A stretch of 64,000 bases of DNA from NCBI GenBank assembly GCA_022376925.1, contig JAIOJX010000005.1, forward strand, positions 97,375,001 through 97,439,000. The letters are read 5' to 3'. Within the stretch, counting starts at the first letter, position 1. Each line of letters begins with the position of its first letter. The notes below the pieces were generated by a model. That model did not search any database and had not been told where the DNA came from. It saw only the letters and a program-made list of their open reading frames with translations. Below, in pieces: positions 35,830-48,249 of this stretch. This DNA is from Tragulus kanchil (taxonomy: Eukaryota > Chordata > Mammalia > Artiodactyla > Tragulidae). Made by a program: the position numbers and the translations under genes.

Positions 35830-36636
35830 ACATGCAATTCATTTTTAGTTATTCAGGTTCAGTATGTGGATTATTCCAACTGCCACGGTTTATTCCAACA
35901 TCTTTTACTGTCTCACGTTTTACCCTTCACTTGCTCCAGTTCCTTCTAATTAAGCACCATGTGGTCCTTGAATCCATGAACATAAGACTCCATGTTCTGA
36001 CTACTAGTCACCCACAGTGAAAATGGAAGGTAATAATTAGCTATGTCTACACCCATTTAAACATCCCTCAGTATCTCTAACCCACACTCTAAAACTAAGT
36101 TACCATCTTACCAGCCTCTTCAACAAATGGTGCTGGGTAAACTGGACAGCTACATGAAGAAGAATGAAGTTGGAACATTCCCTGACACCATACACAAAGA
36201 TAAACTCAAAATGGATTAAAGACCTAAATTTAAAAAGAGAGACCATAAAACTCTTGGAGGAGAATATAGGCAAAACACTCAATGACATAAATCAAAGCAA
36301 GATCTTCTATGATGTACAATCTAGAATAATGAAAATAAAAGCAAAAATCAATGTGTGGTACCTAAGGAAACTTAAAATTTTGCACACAGCAAAAGAAACT
36401 ACAAGCAAGGTGAACAGACAACCAACAGAATGGAAGAAAATAGCAGCAAATGAAGCAACTGACAAAGGACTAATCTCCGTAATATACAAGTAGCTCAGAC
36501 AACTCAATACTGAAAAAAACAAACAACCCAATCAAAAAATGGGAAAAAGATCTAAAGAGACATCTATCCAAGGAAGACACACAGATGGCCAAAAAAGCAC
36601 ATGAAAAGATGCTCAAAGTTGCTTCTTATTAGAGAA
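34502..36636. repeat. Tandem duplication 10 (34502-35548 and 35591-36636)
   Basis: The offset is 1,089 then 1,088 bp. The 42-bp spacer includes the GC-rich TCCCGGGACC and a garbled form of the sequence before copy 1 (near 34470-34501). The pair includes part of an L1 copy and a (TG)n tract of equal length in both copies. Confidence 0.97.
34701..34738. repeat. (TG)n microsatellite (copy at 35790)
   Basis: CACACACGTGTG followed by about 15 TG units. Both copies in duplication 10 have the same length. Confidence 0.9.
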
Positions 36637-37619
36637 ATGCAAATCAAAACTACAATGACATTATCACCTCAAACCAGGCAGAATGGCCATCATCAAAAAA
36701 TCTACAGATAATAAATGCCGGAGAAGGTGCGGAGAAAAGGGAACACTCCTGCACTGTTGCTGGGAATGTAAATTGATACAGCCGCTATGGAAAACAGTAT
36801 GGAGGTTCCTCAAAAAACTAAAATAGAAGCATCATATAACCCAGCAATCTCACTATTAGGCTTATACCCTGATTAAATCAAAATTGAAAAAGACACCTGT
36901 ACCCCAATGTTCATTGCAGCATTCTACACAATATCTAGATCATGGAAGCAACCTGGATGTCCATCGACAAATGAATGAATAAAGAAGCTCTGGTACACAT
37001 ATACTATGGAATACTTCTTAGCCACAGACACACACAATACAGAAGATTCATTCCTAATGAGATGGATGAATCTAGAATCTATTATACAAAGTGAAGTAAG
37101 TCAAAAAGAGAATACAGAGCTTCCCTGGCTTCAACAGTGCTCTGCAGCGAAGAGAGGCCACTGCGATGGAAGGCCCACACAGGCCAAAGAACAAAGATGG
37201 AAATGAAAGACCAATAGAAGTGGCCAAAAAAATAAAAAAAGAAAGAAGAATACAGTATGATAACACATATATATGCAATCTAGTAAGTTCATACTGATAA
37301 ATACACATGCAGAGCATTGATGGAAAAACAGTCATAGAGAACAGACTTAAGCACATTGGGAGGAGGGAAGAGTGGGTGAGAGATATGAAAAGAGTAACAT
37401 GGAGCCCTATACGATCTTATGCAAAAGAGATAACTATTGTCAATGTGCTGTGGGTCTAAGGGATAGTACATGGGGGCTACATGATGGCCTGGAGGGGTGG
37501 GATGTGGGGGATGCGATATACATATGACTAATTTGGAACTGTACATTGTCTGTAAACAACAAAACTCTGTAAAGGCAAAAAAGGCAAAATAAAAAAACTT
37601 GTGATTGTGAAAGAAAAAA
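35024..37619 (+). mobile_element. 5'-truncated L1 (ORF2 end and 3' UTR), with internal duplication and a nested SINE
   Basis: The sequence reads as the C-terminal part of L1 ORF2 (TPYTKINSKWIKDLNLKRET, then NRQPTEWKKIAANEATDKG) and continues to the 3' UTR and an A-run at 37611. The flanks AAAACTAAGTTACCATCTTA (35003) and AAAACTAAGTTACTGTCTTA (37620) look like target-site duplications, so this is one insertion of about 1.5 kb once duplication 10 is collapsed. Stops interrupt the frame. The 3' UTR with GTAAACAACAAAACTCTGTA is shared with the L1 at 55617. Confidence 0.88.
37117..37244 (+). mobile_element. Internally deleted SINE nested in L1
   Basis: GAGCTTCCCTGGC (head) runs directly into TTCAACAGTGCTCTGCAGCG and on to GACCAATAGAAGTGGCC and an A-rich tail. 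About 140 bases of the element's middle are missing. The short repeat AGAATACAG lies on both sides (near 37109 and 37246). Confidence 0.85.
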
Positions 37620-37858
37620 AAAAACTAAGTTACTGTCTTATGATAGTCTCCTATAGTTTCATATGCTTGATCTGTTTTTTCACTATTTTTTAAGGGCAGA
37701 AACCATGTGTAGTATGTCCCTGGTTGTTTCTGTGATTTTTTATTATATGTGAGGTCCACAGAGATGATCACTAAAATCATGGACGTGAGCAAATGAAAGC
37801 GAAATTTTAACAATCTCGTTGCCAACTGTCTGTAGTTTTATACAAAAGGCTATCAGAG

Positions 37859-37972
37859 GGACAATCCTGGCAGTTCAGTGGTTGAGACTCCGCCATTCTA
37901 CTGCAGAGGCAGCTGGTTTAATTGGTTGAGGAACTAAGATTCCACAAGATGGGTAGTGTGGCCAAAAAAAAA
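37859..37972 (+). mobile_element. CHR-1-like tRNA SINE
   Basis: GGGACAATCCTGGCAGTTCA, GAGGAACTAAGATTCCACAA and GTGTGGCCAAAAAAAAAA. Old and diverged. Confidence 0.7.
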
Positions 37973-38184
37973 AAGACATTTTCAAGCGTTATAAGAAAAG
38001 AAACTTGAATAAACTGGCTAAAATGTAGCTTGCCCTGTGAATGTAATTAATCATGAAGTTTATTTCCCAAGGTAACAGAAGGGGAATCTCATGCATTACA
38101 ATTGCTACCACTGTTTGTATGGTACTCTGTCATTCCAAGAACGTTCAGATTCATCCTCTCACTGTTTTATCACAGTAACTGTGG

Positions 38185-38292
38185 TGTTAGGAATAATCAT
38201 CACCATTTTGCAAGTGAGACAGCCAGAATTCAGGGAATTATGTGACTCAAATCTGGTGATAGAACTGACACTAAACGCCCTGGCCTCAGTGA
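38185..38292 (+). repeat. MIR-like ancient SINE fragment
   Basis: AATCATCACCATTTTGCAAG, GAGACAGCCAGAATTCAGGG and TGACTCAAATCTGGTGATAG follow the order of MIR core wording. Moderate similarity only. Confidence 0.5.
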
Positions 38293-38826
38293 AATTTTGA
38301 ATTTTCTACTCCTTCAGTGCATAATGACGCCATCCTGTCCAATAAACACTGTTGTGTAGTGGAAACAAATCGTAAGGTAAAAACATGTACAGTTATGCCC
38401 CAATCAAAATAAGATATGTAGAATCTATATACTGAGAAGCATACATCGACTATTCTTATGACTCCTATTGGTTTCCAAGTAAAACGACAACTCAAATTGT
38501 TTACATCCTGACCAAAATACATCAACTTCACATACACAGTACAGGCACATAGCAAGGGTTTAATAAGTGCTTATTTGACAAGCTGATACACTTGCATTGT
38601 CCTTGAAATGTGTATGGTGCCCGTTTCCACCTACACTGGTTAAGATTAAAAAATGAGCGAGATGCACCAGGCCTTCCTTTAGCTCTGCACCATTAGATGC
38701 TCCATTTAATTTAATAGTTCCATCAGTTACACGAGGTCTTGTTTTACCACTTCCCTGAAAGCAAGTAAAACCACATCTGTCTTCCTAAAAATGTTCCAAA
38801 ATTGGAACGAATAGGGTTGGTTAACA

Positions 38827-38875
38827 AATGTGGAAATAGGGTGGGCCCCCACCAGACCCACCCTATTTCCACATT
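38827..38875. repeat. Perfect 19-bp inverted repeat (hairpin)
   Basis: The left arm AATGTGGAAATAGGGTGGG (38827-38845) and right arm CCCACCCTATTTCCACATT (38857-38875) pair at every position across an 11-base loop. The surrounding sequence shows no SINE head or tail. Confidence 0.92.
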
Positions 38876-39798
38876 CACAGAAGCAAGGGGTACCAACTAC
38901 TTACTTAGTTCTAAATCACTTAAATATAAATAGCATTTTGATTTATGGAAGTAGAAATAAACTCATGCGAATTTATAGACAATGCAACTGCAACGATGCT
39001 TCACTGATAATTTTTATTTCAGTCATCACCCACTATGATGCCTGGGATGTTTTTAATGTGGATATTCATGTAGAGTTTACAATACTCCATTTTCTATTTG
39101 GTCCTTACTTTCTCAATTTTAAAATAAAAAGAATATTTTTCCCTGAGACCTTCTACACTTCCATTATTTTAATCATTTATGAAATTCTGCATAGGACTAT
39201 TCTTTATTAAAAAAAATACAATTTACTAAACAAGTTAAATTAACTAGGTACTGGCCTCACCACAAAAATAAAAAATACCTTCAATGATTAAACATTCTTC
39301 TTTGTTTAATCTCCCATTTCCAGCCCTTACCCTCTGAAACAATGCAATGTCAATGAGAGAATTAAACTGTTTTTTTATTTATTTCTCCTTTCTTAGCATG
39401 GCAAGTGCTTCTCCTATAATAATTTGCTGCTTTCATAAACATCAAAATAGGTAATCACAGCCTCATTAATATACCCTTCTCATTGGGCACAAAATAAAGT
39501 CTGTGGAATTTCCAATTCCTGACCAGACTGCATTTACACAATGCTGATAAAATAATCCAACAACAGGCACTACCCGTGTCATGAAAAGACATACCAAGGG
39601 CTCGAGGGAAGTTGGTCTAAATAATCCTGCTAAGCCACACTTTCACACGTCACATCGTTTCCTCTGCTTATGAAGCTATTTATAACTCATCAAGCTGAGA
39701 TGCAGGCTTGTTTCCAAGCAGTTTTGCTAGATAATTGGCAATCTCAGTTTTAAAGAGATCATTTTATTGACCTGTCACTTATCCTATCCTCAAATTCA

Positions 39799-39993
<195 letters not shown>

Positions 39994-40907
39994 CTATGTT
40001 CTTGGCCAGTGACTCCAAAGTAAAACAGAAATGAAATGAATCTTCAAAATTAGTCTCCTGAAAATAAAACTTTCCTGTTTATACAAACTTCCAAAATTTG
40101 AAATAGAATGCAAATTCACATCTTAGACCATGCCATGAAAATCAAAAGAATTGGGCCAAATAAGCTTCTAAGGGAAAATGATATGTTCAGATGACTTTTT
40201 CTCTATTTGGTCCTTACTTTCTCAATTTTAAAATAAAAAGAATATTTTTCCCTGAGACCTTCTACACTTCCATTATTTTAATCATTTATGAAATTCTGCA
40301 TAGGACTATTCTTTATTAAAAAAAATACAATTTACTAAACAAGTTAAATTAACTAGGTACTGGCCTCACCACAAAAATAAAAAATACCTTCAATGATTAA
40401 ACATTCTTCTTTGTTTAATCTCCCATTTCCAGCCCTTACCCTCTGAAACAATGCAATGTCAATGAGAGAATTAAACTGTTTTTTTATTTATTTCTCCTTT
40501 CTTAGCATGGCAAGTGCTTCTCCTATAATAATTTGCTGCTTTCATAAACATCAAAATAGGTAATCACAGCCTCATTAATATACCCTTCTCATTGGGCACA
40601 AAATAAAGTCTGTGGAATTTCCAATTCCTGACCAGACTGCATTTACACAATGCTGATAAAATAATCCAACAACAGGCACTACCCGTGTCATGAAAAGACA
40701 TACCAAGGGCTCGAGGGAAGTTGGTCTAAATAATCCTGCTAAGCCACACTTTCACACGTCACATCGTTTCCTCTGCTTATGAAGCTATTTATAACTCATC
40801 AAGCTGAGATGCAGGCTTGTTTCCAAGCAGTTTTGCTAGATAATTGGCAATCTCAGTTTTAAAGAGATCATTTTATTGACCTGTCACTTATCCTATCCTC
40901 AAATTCA

Positions 40908-41102
<195 letters not shown>

Positions 41103-41280
41103 CTATGTTCTTGGCCAGTGACTCCAAAGTAAAACAGAAATGAAATGAATCTTCAAAATTAGTCTCCTGAAAATAAAACTTTCCTGTTTATACAAACTTC
41201 CAAAATTTGAAATAGAATGCAAATTCACATCTTAGACCATGCCATGAAAATCAAAAGAATTGGGCCAAATAAGCTTCAGA

Positions 41281-41390
41281 ATTGAAGAGTGGATATATGT
41301 ATATGTTCAGATGATTCAGTGTGTTGTATATCTGAAACTAACACAGCACTGCAAATCAACTGTACTCCAATAAACATTTATAAGGAAGCA
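41281..41390 (+). mobile_element. L1 3'-UTR fragment
   Basis: GAGTGGATATATGTATATGT, TGTATATCTGAAACTAACAC and GCAAATCAACTGTACTCCAA are L1 3'-end wording, followed directly by a SINE. Confidence 0.75.
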
Positions 41391-41645
41391 GGGGGTTCCC
41401 TGGTGGTCCAGTGGGTGAGGACACTGCCTTGCAGTGCAAAGGGTGCCGGAATGATCCCTGGCCTGTGAGTACCCCACATGCCACAGAGCGGCTGGACAGA
41501 TGTGTCCAACTACTGAGCTGGAGCTCCGGAGCGCATGCGCCCAGAACCTGTGCTCTGCAGCGAGAGAAGCCACTGCAATGGGAGGCCCACACAGGCCAAA
41601 GAACAAAGATAAATAAATGAAAGATAAATAGAAGTGGCCAAAAAA
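41391..41645 (+). mobile_element. tRNA-derived SINE, GACCAATAGAAGTGGCC family
   Basis: GGGGGTTCCCTGGTGGTCCA head and a GCCGGAATGATCCCTGGCC box. The 3' end reads GATAAATAGAAGTGGCC, a slight variant. A (GGAA)n tract at 41650-41690 follows the tail. Confidence 0.88.
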
Positions 41646-41647
41646 AT

Positions 41648-41692
41648 AAAAGGAAGGAAGGAAGGAAGAAAGGAAAGGAGGGAAGAAGGGAC
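41648..41692. repeat. (GGAA)n purine tract
   Basis: AAGGAAGGAAGGAAGGAAG followed by diverged GGAA/GGAGG units on the plus strand, grown from a SINE tail. Confidence 0.85.
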
Positions 41693-42357
41693 AGAGACAT
41701 AGGAACCTGCAAAGATTCTTCTCATAAAAGCATGACATTTGGAGAAGTCTGGATTCTCATTCCCCAACTAAGAATTGCTTTGAAAGGGTATTTATCTGTG
41801 CTACATAAGGCCAAATTCACCAGGCACACTGATCTGACTTCATTCCTTAGACAATCACATGGCGTTAAGCTGCTCACATGGCTCTTTCAGATTACATTTA
41901 GCATTTTGCTACTTGATTTTTCAAAAGGATTTGGGATTGTGTGATGTGACAGCTGTATTATGGCAATTAAAAAACCTATCATTTGGGGGACACCAATTCA
42001 AAATGAGTACAAATACTGTCTCTTACATTTTACCACCCTGTGCCTTAGTTTGTCTATTTTAAAACATAGTAGTTTCTATTAATCTAGGAGTAAAATAGAA
42101 GAAAACACTACAGAACTGTTTGGGATACATCCTAAAAAGATACATTATAAAATTATCTGAGTGAGTACAACATCAAATAATTTCTCCTAAAACAAGTCAA
42201 GAACAAGCCTCATGAACCAACTAATTGTTCTCCATTCTTCAGTCCCATGGCCAAGGATATAAGTGTAAGCACACAATTCTTCAGTCTGTTCTTGATTCCT
42301 TTTAAAACCTAAATAAGTTCTATCACAAAATGAGAATAGTTTTAGTGTTGCGTTTGT

Positions 42358-42578
42358 GCTTCATGCTAAGTCGCTTCAGTTCTATCTGACTCTTTGTGAC
42401 ACTACTGAATATAGCCCACTAGGCTCCTCTGTCCATGGGATTCTCCAGGCAAGAATACTCAAGTGGGTTGTCACACCCTCCTCCAGGGGATCTTCCTGAC
42501 CCAGGGATTGAATCCATGTCTCTTACATCTCCTGCAATGGCAGGTGGGTTCTTTACCACTAGTGCTACCTGGGAAGCA
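42358..42578 (-). mobile_element. Bov-tA SINE (copy at 43457)
   Basis: Reverse strand: GCTAAGTCGCTTCAGTTCTA, TCTCCAGGCAAGAATACTCA, CCCAGGGATTGAATCCATG and GTGCTACCTGGGAAGC. Second copy at 43457-43677 through duplication 12. Confidence 0.9.
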
Positions 42579-42947
42579 CCATCTAATAGTTATTATTCTC
42601 TCTCTGTGCCTCCAGCTTTATTATTTCTCCATAACACTTATTTTTGACTTTTTTATTAATTGCCCAATGCCAGAATGTACATTCTACAATCGCAGGGAAT
42701 TTGTATGTTTTACTTAACTAGGGTTTCGCTAGCTCAACTAGCATTTTGTAAGCATTTGCTCAATATTTTCTTACACAAACCATAGTCTTACTTGACTGTC
42801 GTCTTGCAGAAATCCTTGTATTCATTCACTCAATTAACATTTTCAGAGTCATAGGCAGTTATTCATTCATTCATTCAAATAATAACAAAGCATATGCTAT
42901 TTGTCAATCACTGTGATAGTGGCTGGGGATTCATCAATACACAAGGT

Positions 42948-42981
42948 AAAAAAAAAAAGGTAAAAAAAAAAAAAAAAAAAA
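42948..42981. repeat. Double A-run (copy at 44047)
   Basis: An 11-A run, GGT, then a run of about 20 A. Repeated with the same arrangement in duplication 12. Confidence 0.85.
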
Positions 42982-44317
42982 GTAACTGCCTTATGAGTTT
43001 CATTCTGATTGAGGCAGGCACTCAACAAATGACAAATATAGTGAATAGTCTGGTGTATCAGAATTAGTATAGAGCTATGGGGAAAATAAAAGTAGCATAG
43101 GGAGACCAGGGTGTAAGGAGAAAGATGGCCTTATTTGGTGAGTTTCACTATTATATAATAGTATCAATGACTGAAAATAAGTTATCATGCGTGTGCTTTA
43201 CTTGTTTGGAGAGAACTGTTTGGGATACATCCTAAAAGATACATTATAAAATTATCTGAGTGAGTACAACATCAAATAATTTCTCCTAAAACAAGTCAAG
43301 AACAAGCCTCATGAACCAACTAATTGTTCTCCATTCTTCAGTCCCATGGCCAAGGATATAAGTGTAAGCACACAATTCTTCAGTCTGTTCTTGATTCCTT
43401 TTAAAACCTAAATAAGTTCTATCACAAAATGAGAATAGTTTTAGTGTTGCGTTTGTGCTTCATGCTAAGTCGCTTCAGTTCTATCTGACTCTTTGTGACA
43501 CTACTGAATATAGCCCACTAGGCTCCTCTGTCCATGGGATTCTCCAGGCAAGAATACTCAAGTGGGTTGTCACACCCTCCTCCAGGGGATCTTCCTGACC
43601 CAGGGATTGAATCCATGTCTCTTACATCTCCTGCAATGGCAGGTGGGTTCTTTACCACTAGTGCTACCTGGGAAGCACCATCTAATAGTTATTATTCTCT
43701 CTCTGTGCCTCCAGCTTTATTATTTCTCCATAACACTTATTTTTGACTTTTTTATTAATTGCCCAATGCCAGAATGTACATTCTACAATCGCAGGGAATT
43801 TGTATGTTTTACTTAACTAGGGTTTCGCTAGCTCAACTAGCATTTTGTAAGCATTTGCTCAATATTTTCTTACACAAACCATAGTCTTACTTGACTGTCG
43901 TCTTGCAGAAATCCTTGTATTCATTCACTCAATTAACATTTTCAGAGTCATAGGCAGTTATTCATTCATTCATTCAAATAATAACAAAGCATATGCTATT
44001 TGTCAATCACTGTGATAGTGGCTGGGGATTCATCAATACACAAGGTAAAAAAAAAAAGGTAAAAAAAAAAAAAAAAAAAAGTAACTGCCTTATGAGTTTC
44101 ATTCTGATTGAGGCAGGCACTCAACAAATGACAAATATAGTGAATAGTCTGGTGTATCAGAATTAGTATAGAGCTATGGGGAAAATAAAAGTAGCATAGG
44201 GAGACCAGGGTGTAAGGAGAAAGATGGCCTTATTTGGTGAGTTTCACTATTATATAATAGTATCAATGACTGAAAATAAGTTATCATGCGTGTGCTTTAC
44301 TTGTTTGGAGAGAACTG

Positions 44318-45256
44318 AAGACCTTTTTCACATAAGTATGTGCTGAAGTAAATGACAGTGAAAAAACTGAAAAAAAAAAAAAAACAGAGGAATGGCTGAA
44401 CATATATGGAATAAAAATAAATGAGAGGAAAATGTGTTAGTCTATTAAAAATTTAATTAGACTGGTAGACAGAGCCTTATTTTTATCCATTTGTGATCTG
44501 TCAAATTTTTAGAGTATGGCTAAGTATTTCAAAAAGGAGGGCAAGTATGAGCTTGGTCTCATCTATAAAGGCAACAACTTAATAAGAAGTGATCTGTCTC
44601 TTTCCATTTCTTTTTCTACTTGGTCCTTTATCTTTAATTCCAAAGTCAGACATGCTCAATGTAAAAAATAAAACAGTCAAATAGTACACAGGTGGATAAA
44701 GTGCAAAGTCTTCAGAGTACTGAGAACAAAAACATAAATAAAGCCTATTTTGAGACTCCAAAAGGATACTTATATTAATAAGTGTAAATACATAAATATG
44801 TAGCATGATGACCAATGGACAGGGAAAATTTAAGATTTTCATTTTCTAGCTTTTTGGTTGAGTGTTGACATTGATTATATTTGCACACTTTAAGATATTT
44901 TTAAGATGAAAGATAAAAGAGATACGCAGTAATACTTAACAAAATAATCAGTGCACATTAATATGGTTACCAGACAGCAGAGTATATTGTAAGTACTGTC
45001 TTCCTAACCAATTCCATTAAAAGAATAAAGGTTAAATTTTAGTTTTCACATCAAGCCAATTATGTAGGGCTAACCTACCAGGAGAAACAATGTACATTTC
45101 TTCCTTCTAATAAAACCTTTCCATATTGTTTTTTTCCTGAAACAGTTCCTAAGAATATTCATCCAATAGATCTTTCATTATGTCTCATGATATCTCCCAA
45201 TGCAGTCCCTGCTATTTTCTTCTGAACACAGCTTCATCGCAGACGAAGGTGCTCAC
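44318..45256. other. RYR2 intron sequence next to the 79-bp exon
   Basis: A/T-rich intron with no recognised young repeat apart from an A-run near 44371. Not duplicated. Confidence 0.55.
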
Positions 45257-45335
45257 CTGTTGTATCCTCTTGCAAGCCAACATCAAAGGCCAGTTTATCA
45301 GTTGAAGACCGAGAGGTGGACAGGCAGCACAGATA
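45257..45335 (-). CDS. RYR2: RYR2 exon, 79 bp ([11 protein letters not shown]...)
   Basis: The exon encodes [16 protein letters not shown] followed by [10 protein letters not shown] and leaves one base (G) of the next codon. The acceptor is GTCTTTTAG and the donor GTGAGCACC. It begins in phase 0 and ends in phase 1, which is completed by the GT that starts the next exon to make Gly. The residues are about 129-154 of human RyR2 (domain A, beta-trefoil). The upstream junction gives SYSGM-YLCC and the downstream junction gives EDTTG-EACWW, both as known for RyR2. The exon lies in a 1.7-kb stretch (44318-46022) that has no duplication, so its surroundings are probably assembled correctly. Confidence 0.97.
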
Positions 45336-46022
45336 CTAAAAGACACAGAATCATTAGTTGTCACTAAACATTTCCTGTCCTTTCAAAGTCTAATTCTGAG
45401 CATTTAGCATTCACTGGGAACAATGTTCTAGAGGAAATGTGGCTTTTTTTTACCACTCATAAAATTATTGTAGAAATAACCTTATTCGACAAAAGATGAT
45501 GAGTAACTAGGGATATGTCTGTACATCTCTCACTTCATGTGATATTCATGATCATAAACAAATGGACAACCTGATCTGTCGGAAATCTTTATTACAAGCA
45601 GAAGTTTGAACACTATTCACTATTCTAGTTCTGTTTCCAATAATTTTAACTCTTTCAATCTGATTCAGAATTGATTTTCTTGTGCAGCATGTCACTTCAC
45701 TGCAATGAGGGTCGGTCACATATATACCTACGTATTTTTCCCTAGAAGAATAGAACTATGCCAACACCATCATCTCCGACTCCTTTCCCTGCCTCTTAAA
45801 TTTTCCTAACTGTATATTCTTGGACAGAAAGCTTAGGATCATTTTTATAGCCAACTCCCCTACCCCCACTCCAACCTCAAAATGTAACTGTTACAAGGAT
45901 GAGAACACAGAGGTGAAACTGGTGTGAGCTCAAGATACACCCCAACTAAGTGCAGTGCCCCAAACAGGAGCCCTGCTGACAAGGCTCAGGAAAAATTCTG
46001 GGGACTGAGCCAGCCCAGGCTT

Positions 46023-48249
46023 CTCAGAATCACTGGACAAGTAATGGAAAACCTAAACAATCCCTACGATGGAATGGTTGGGTGTCTACGAGTGTAAGGA
46101 GGCAGATGATTGGAGACAGAAGTGTTGGCACGTTAGGTGGAATTTGGTGCCATGAGGATGTAAAATCAATTGACCAGGACACTCTAGCCTTTGACTGCAA
46201 ACTCCTAAAGTTATAGAAAAGACACTTCAAGGATCCTCAAACGTTTTCCTAGCTAGTTAGGGGTATGATTTTAATCTCAAGACATGGTGGTCTCTGAGGC
46301 ATATAGACTTTAAATCTAAGCATATTAAATATCAGCCTTTGAGAAAAAGCAACGTTATATATAACAGACTTCCAAAGAAAAAAATGAAGAGTAATCTCTA
46401 TTAAAGCCCCTGTGATATTTTTCAATAATATTACAGTGCCAGACACTAACTCTTAATGTGCATTTTCTCCCCTAATGTTCAGAGCAACCACTAGGTAGAT
46501 ACTACAATTATTCAGCTAAGTGTTAATTAAATTCTATACCGGCAATGACTCAACCTTACTACTATACCTAGCACTCAGAATAGTATCTAGCACATAGGTG
46601 GTGCTGAATAATACTGACTAAATGAGTAAAATTTTCAGATGCTATTACAAGCTTAAAGAGGTTCTAAGGTATCTAAGGCGTGGAGCAGAAAGTGAGCCTG
46701 AATCCAGATCTACCAACCAAGTCCAGGCTCTTGTCAAAGTACTATGTATAGAAATGTTAGTTTTCTGAAAACAGACTCTCACATTTATTATTTTATGTTT
46801 TGATTGCTACTGAAAGTGGAATTCTTTCCATGAAGTTTTAATACATAACTGTTTTATATTTTGATTGCTACTGAAAGTGAAATTCTTTCCATGAAGTTTT
46901 AATATATAACTGCTCTATGCAAAAGGACAGTTTTTATGTATTTGTCTTATATCCAGCCACATAAAATGTGTGTCTTTATTATTTCATATCTTATAGTAAG
47001 TCAGCCAAGATTTCCAGAACAATGTTGGATAACATATTCTTGGGGACTGTTTCTATTTTGTCAAGAATAGATTCAGTGTTTGAAAATTAAGTATGAAGCT
47101 GGTCATTGATTTAACATAAATATTTTCAGTGTTTGAAAATTATAACTCAGAATCACTGGACAAGTAATGGAAAACCTAAACAATCCCTACGATGGAATGG
47201 TTGGGTGTCTACGAGTGTAAGGAGGCAGATGATTGGAGACAGAAGTGTTGGCACGTTAGGTGGAATTTGGTGCCATGAGGATGTAAAATCAATTGACCAG
47301 GACACTCTAGCCTTTGACTGCAAACTCCTAAAGTTATAGAAAAGACACTTCAAGGATCCTCAAACGTTTTCCTAGCTAGTTAGGGGTATGATTTTAATCT
47401 CAAGACATGGTGGTCTCTGAGGCATATAGACTTTAAATCTAAGCATATTAAATATCAGCCTTTGAGAAAAAGCAACGTTATATATAACAGACTTCCAAAG
47501 AAAAAATGAAGAGTAATCTCTATTAAAGCCCCTGTGATATTTTTCAATAATATTACAGTGCCAGACACTAACTCTTAATGTGCATTTTCTCCCCTAATGT
47601 TCAGAGCAACCACTAGGTAGATACTACAATTATTCAGCTAAGTGTTAATTAAATTCTATACCGGCAATGACTCAACCTTACTACTATACCTAGCACTCAG
47701 AATAGTATCTAGCACATAGGTGGTGCTGAATAATACTGACTAAATGAGTAAAATTTTCAGATGCTATTACAAGCTTAAAGAGGTTCTAAGGTATCTAAGG
47801 CGTGGAGCAGAAAGTGAGCCTGAATCCAGATCTACCAACCAAGTCCAGGCTCTTGTCAAAGTACTATGTATAGAAATGTTAGTTTTCTGAAAACAGACTC
47901 TCACATTTATTATTTTATGTTTTGATTGCTACTGAAAGTGGAATTCTTTCCATGAAGTTTTAATACATAACTGTTTTATATTTTGATTGCTACTGAAAGT
48001 GAAATTCTTTCCATGAAGTTTTAATATATAACTGCTCTATGCAAAAGGACAGTTTTTATGTATTTGTCTTATATCCAGCCACATAAAATGTGTGTCTTTA
48101 TTATTTCATATCTTATAGTAAGTCAGCCAAGATTTCCAGAACAATGTTGGATAACATATTCTTGGGGACTGTTTCTATTTTGTCAAGAATAGATTCAGTG
48201 TTTGAAAATTAAGTATGAAGCTGGTCATTGATTTAACATAAATATTTTC
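46023..48249. repeat. Tandem duplication 13 (46023-47127 and 47146-48249)
   Basis: The offset is 1,123 then 1,122 bp. The 18-bp spacer repeats AGTGTTTGAAAATTA from inside the segment. A 61-bp local tandem repeat is carried in both copies. Confidence 0.97.
46801..46916. repeat. 61-bp local tandem repeat (copy at 47924)
   Basis: TGATTGCTACTGAAAGTG occurs at 46801 and 46862, followed in both by a near-identical ATTCTTTCCATGAAGTTTTA stretch. The two units differ at a few bases, unlike the kilobase duplications, so this is a true older tandem repeat. It is shown again at 47924-48039. Confidence 0.88.

Larger units (their letters stand above)
42113..44311. repeat. Tandem duplication 12 (42113-43212 and 43213-44311)
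   Basis: Adjacent copies, offset 1,099-1,100 bp, sharing GAACTG at the join. The only difference noticed is one A near 42132. Each copy holds a Bov-tA-type SINE and a double A-run. Confidence 0.97.

Noticed and set aside
38830..39210. 126-residue plus-strand ORF starting inside the perfect hairpin
   Set aside because: A/T-rich composition, no recognisable motif, and no supporting splice or promoter context.
45257..45335. IP3-receptor or RyR1/RyR3 exon instead of RyR2
   Set aside because: The combined exons, especially YGNGSLHVDAAFQQTLW and SVAPISSGSEAAQG, fit RyR2 and not the other family members as I recall them.
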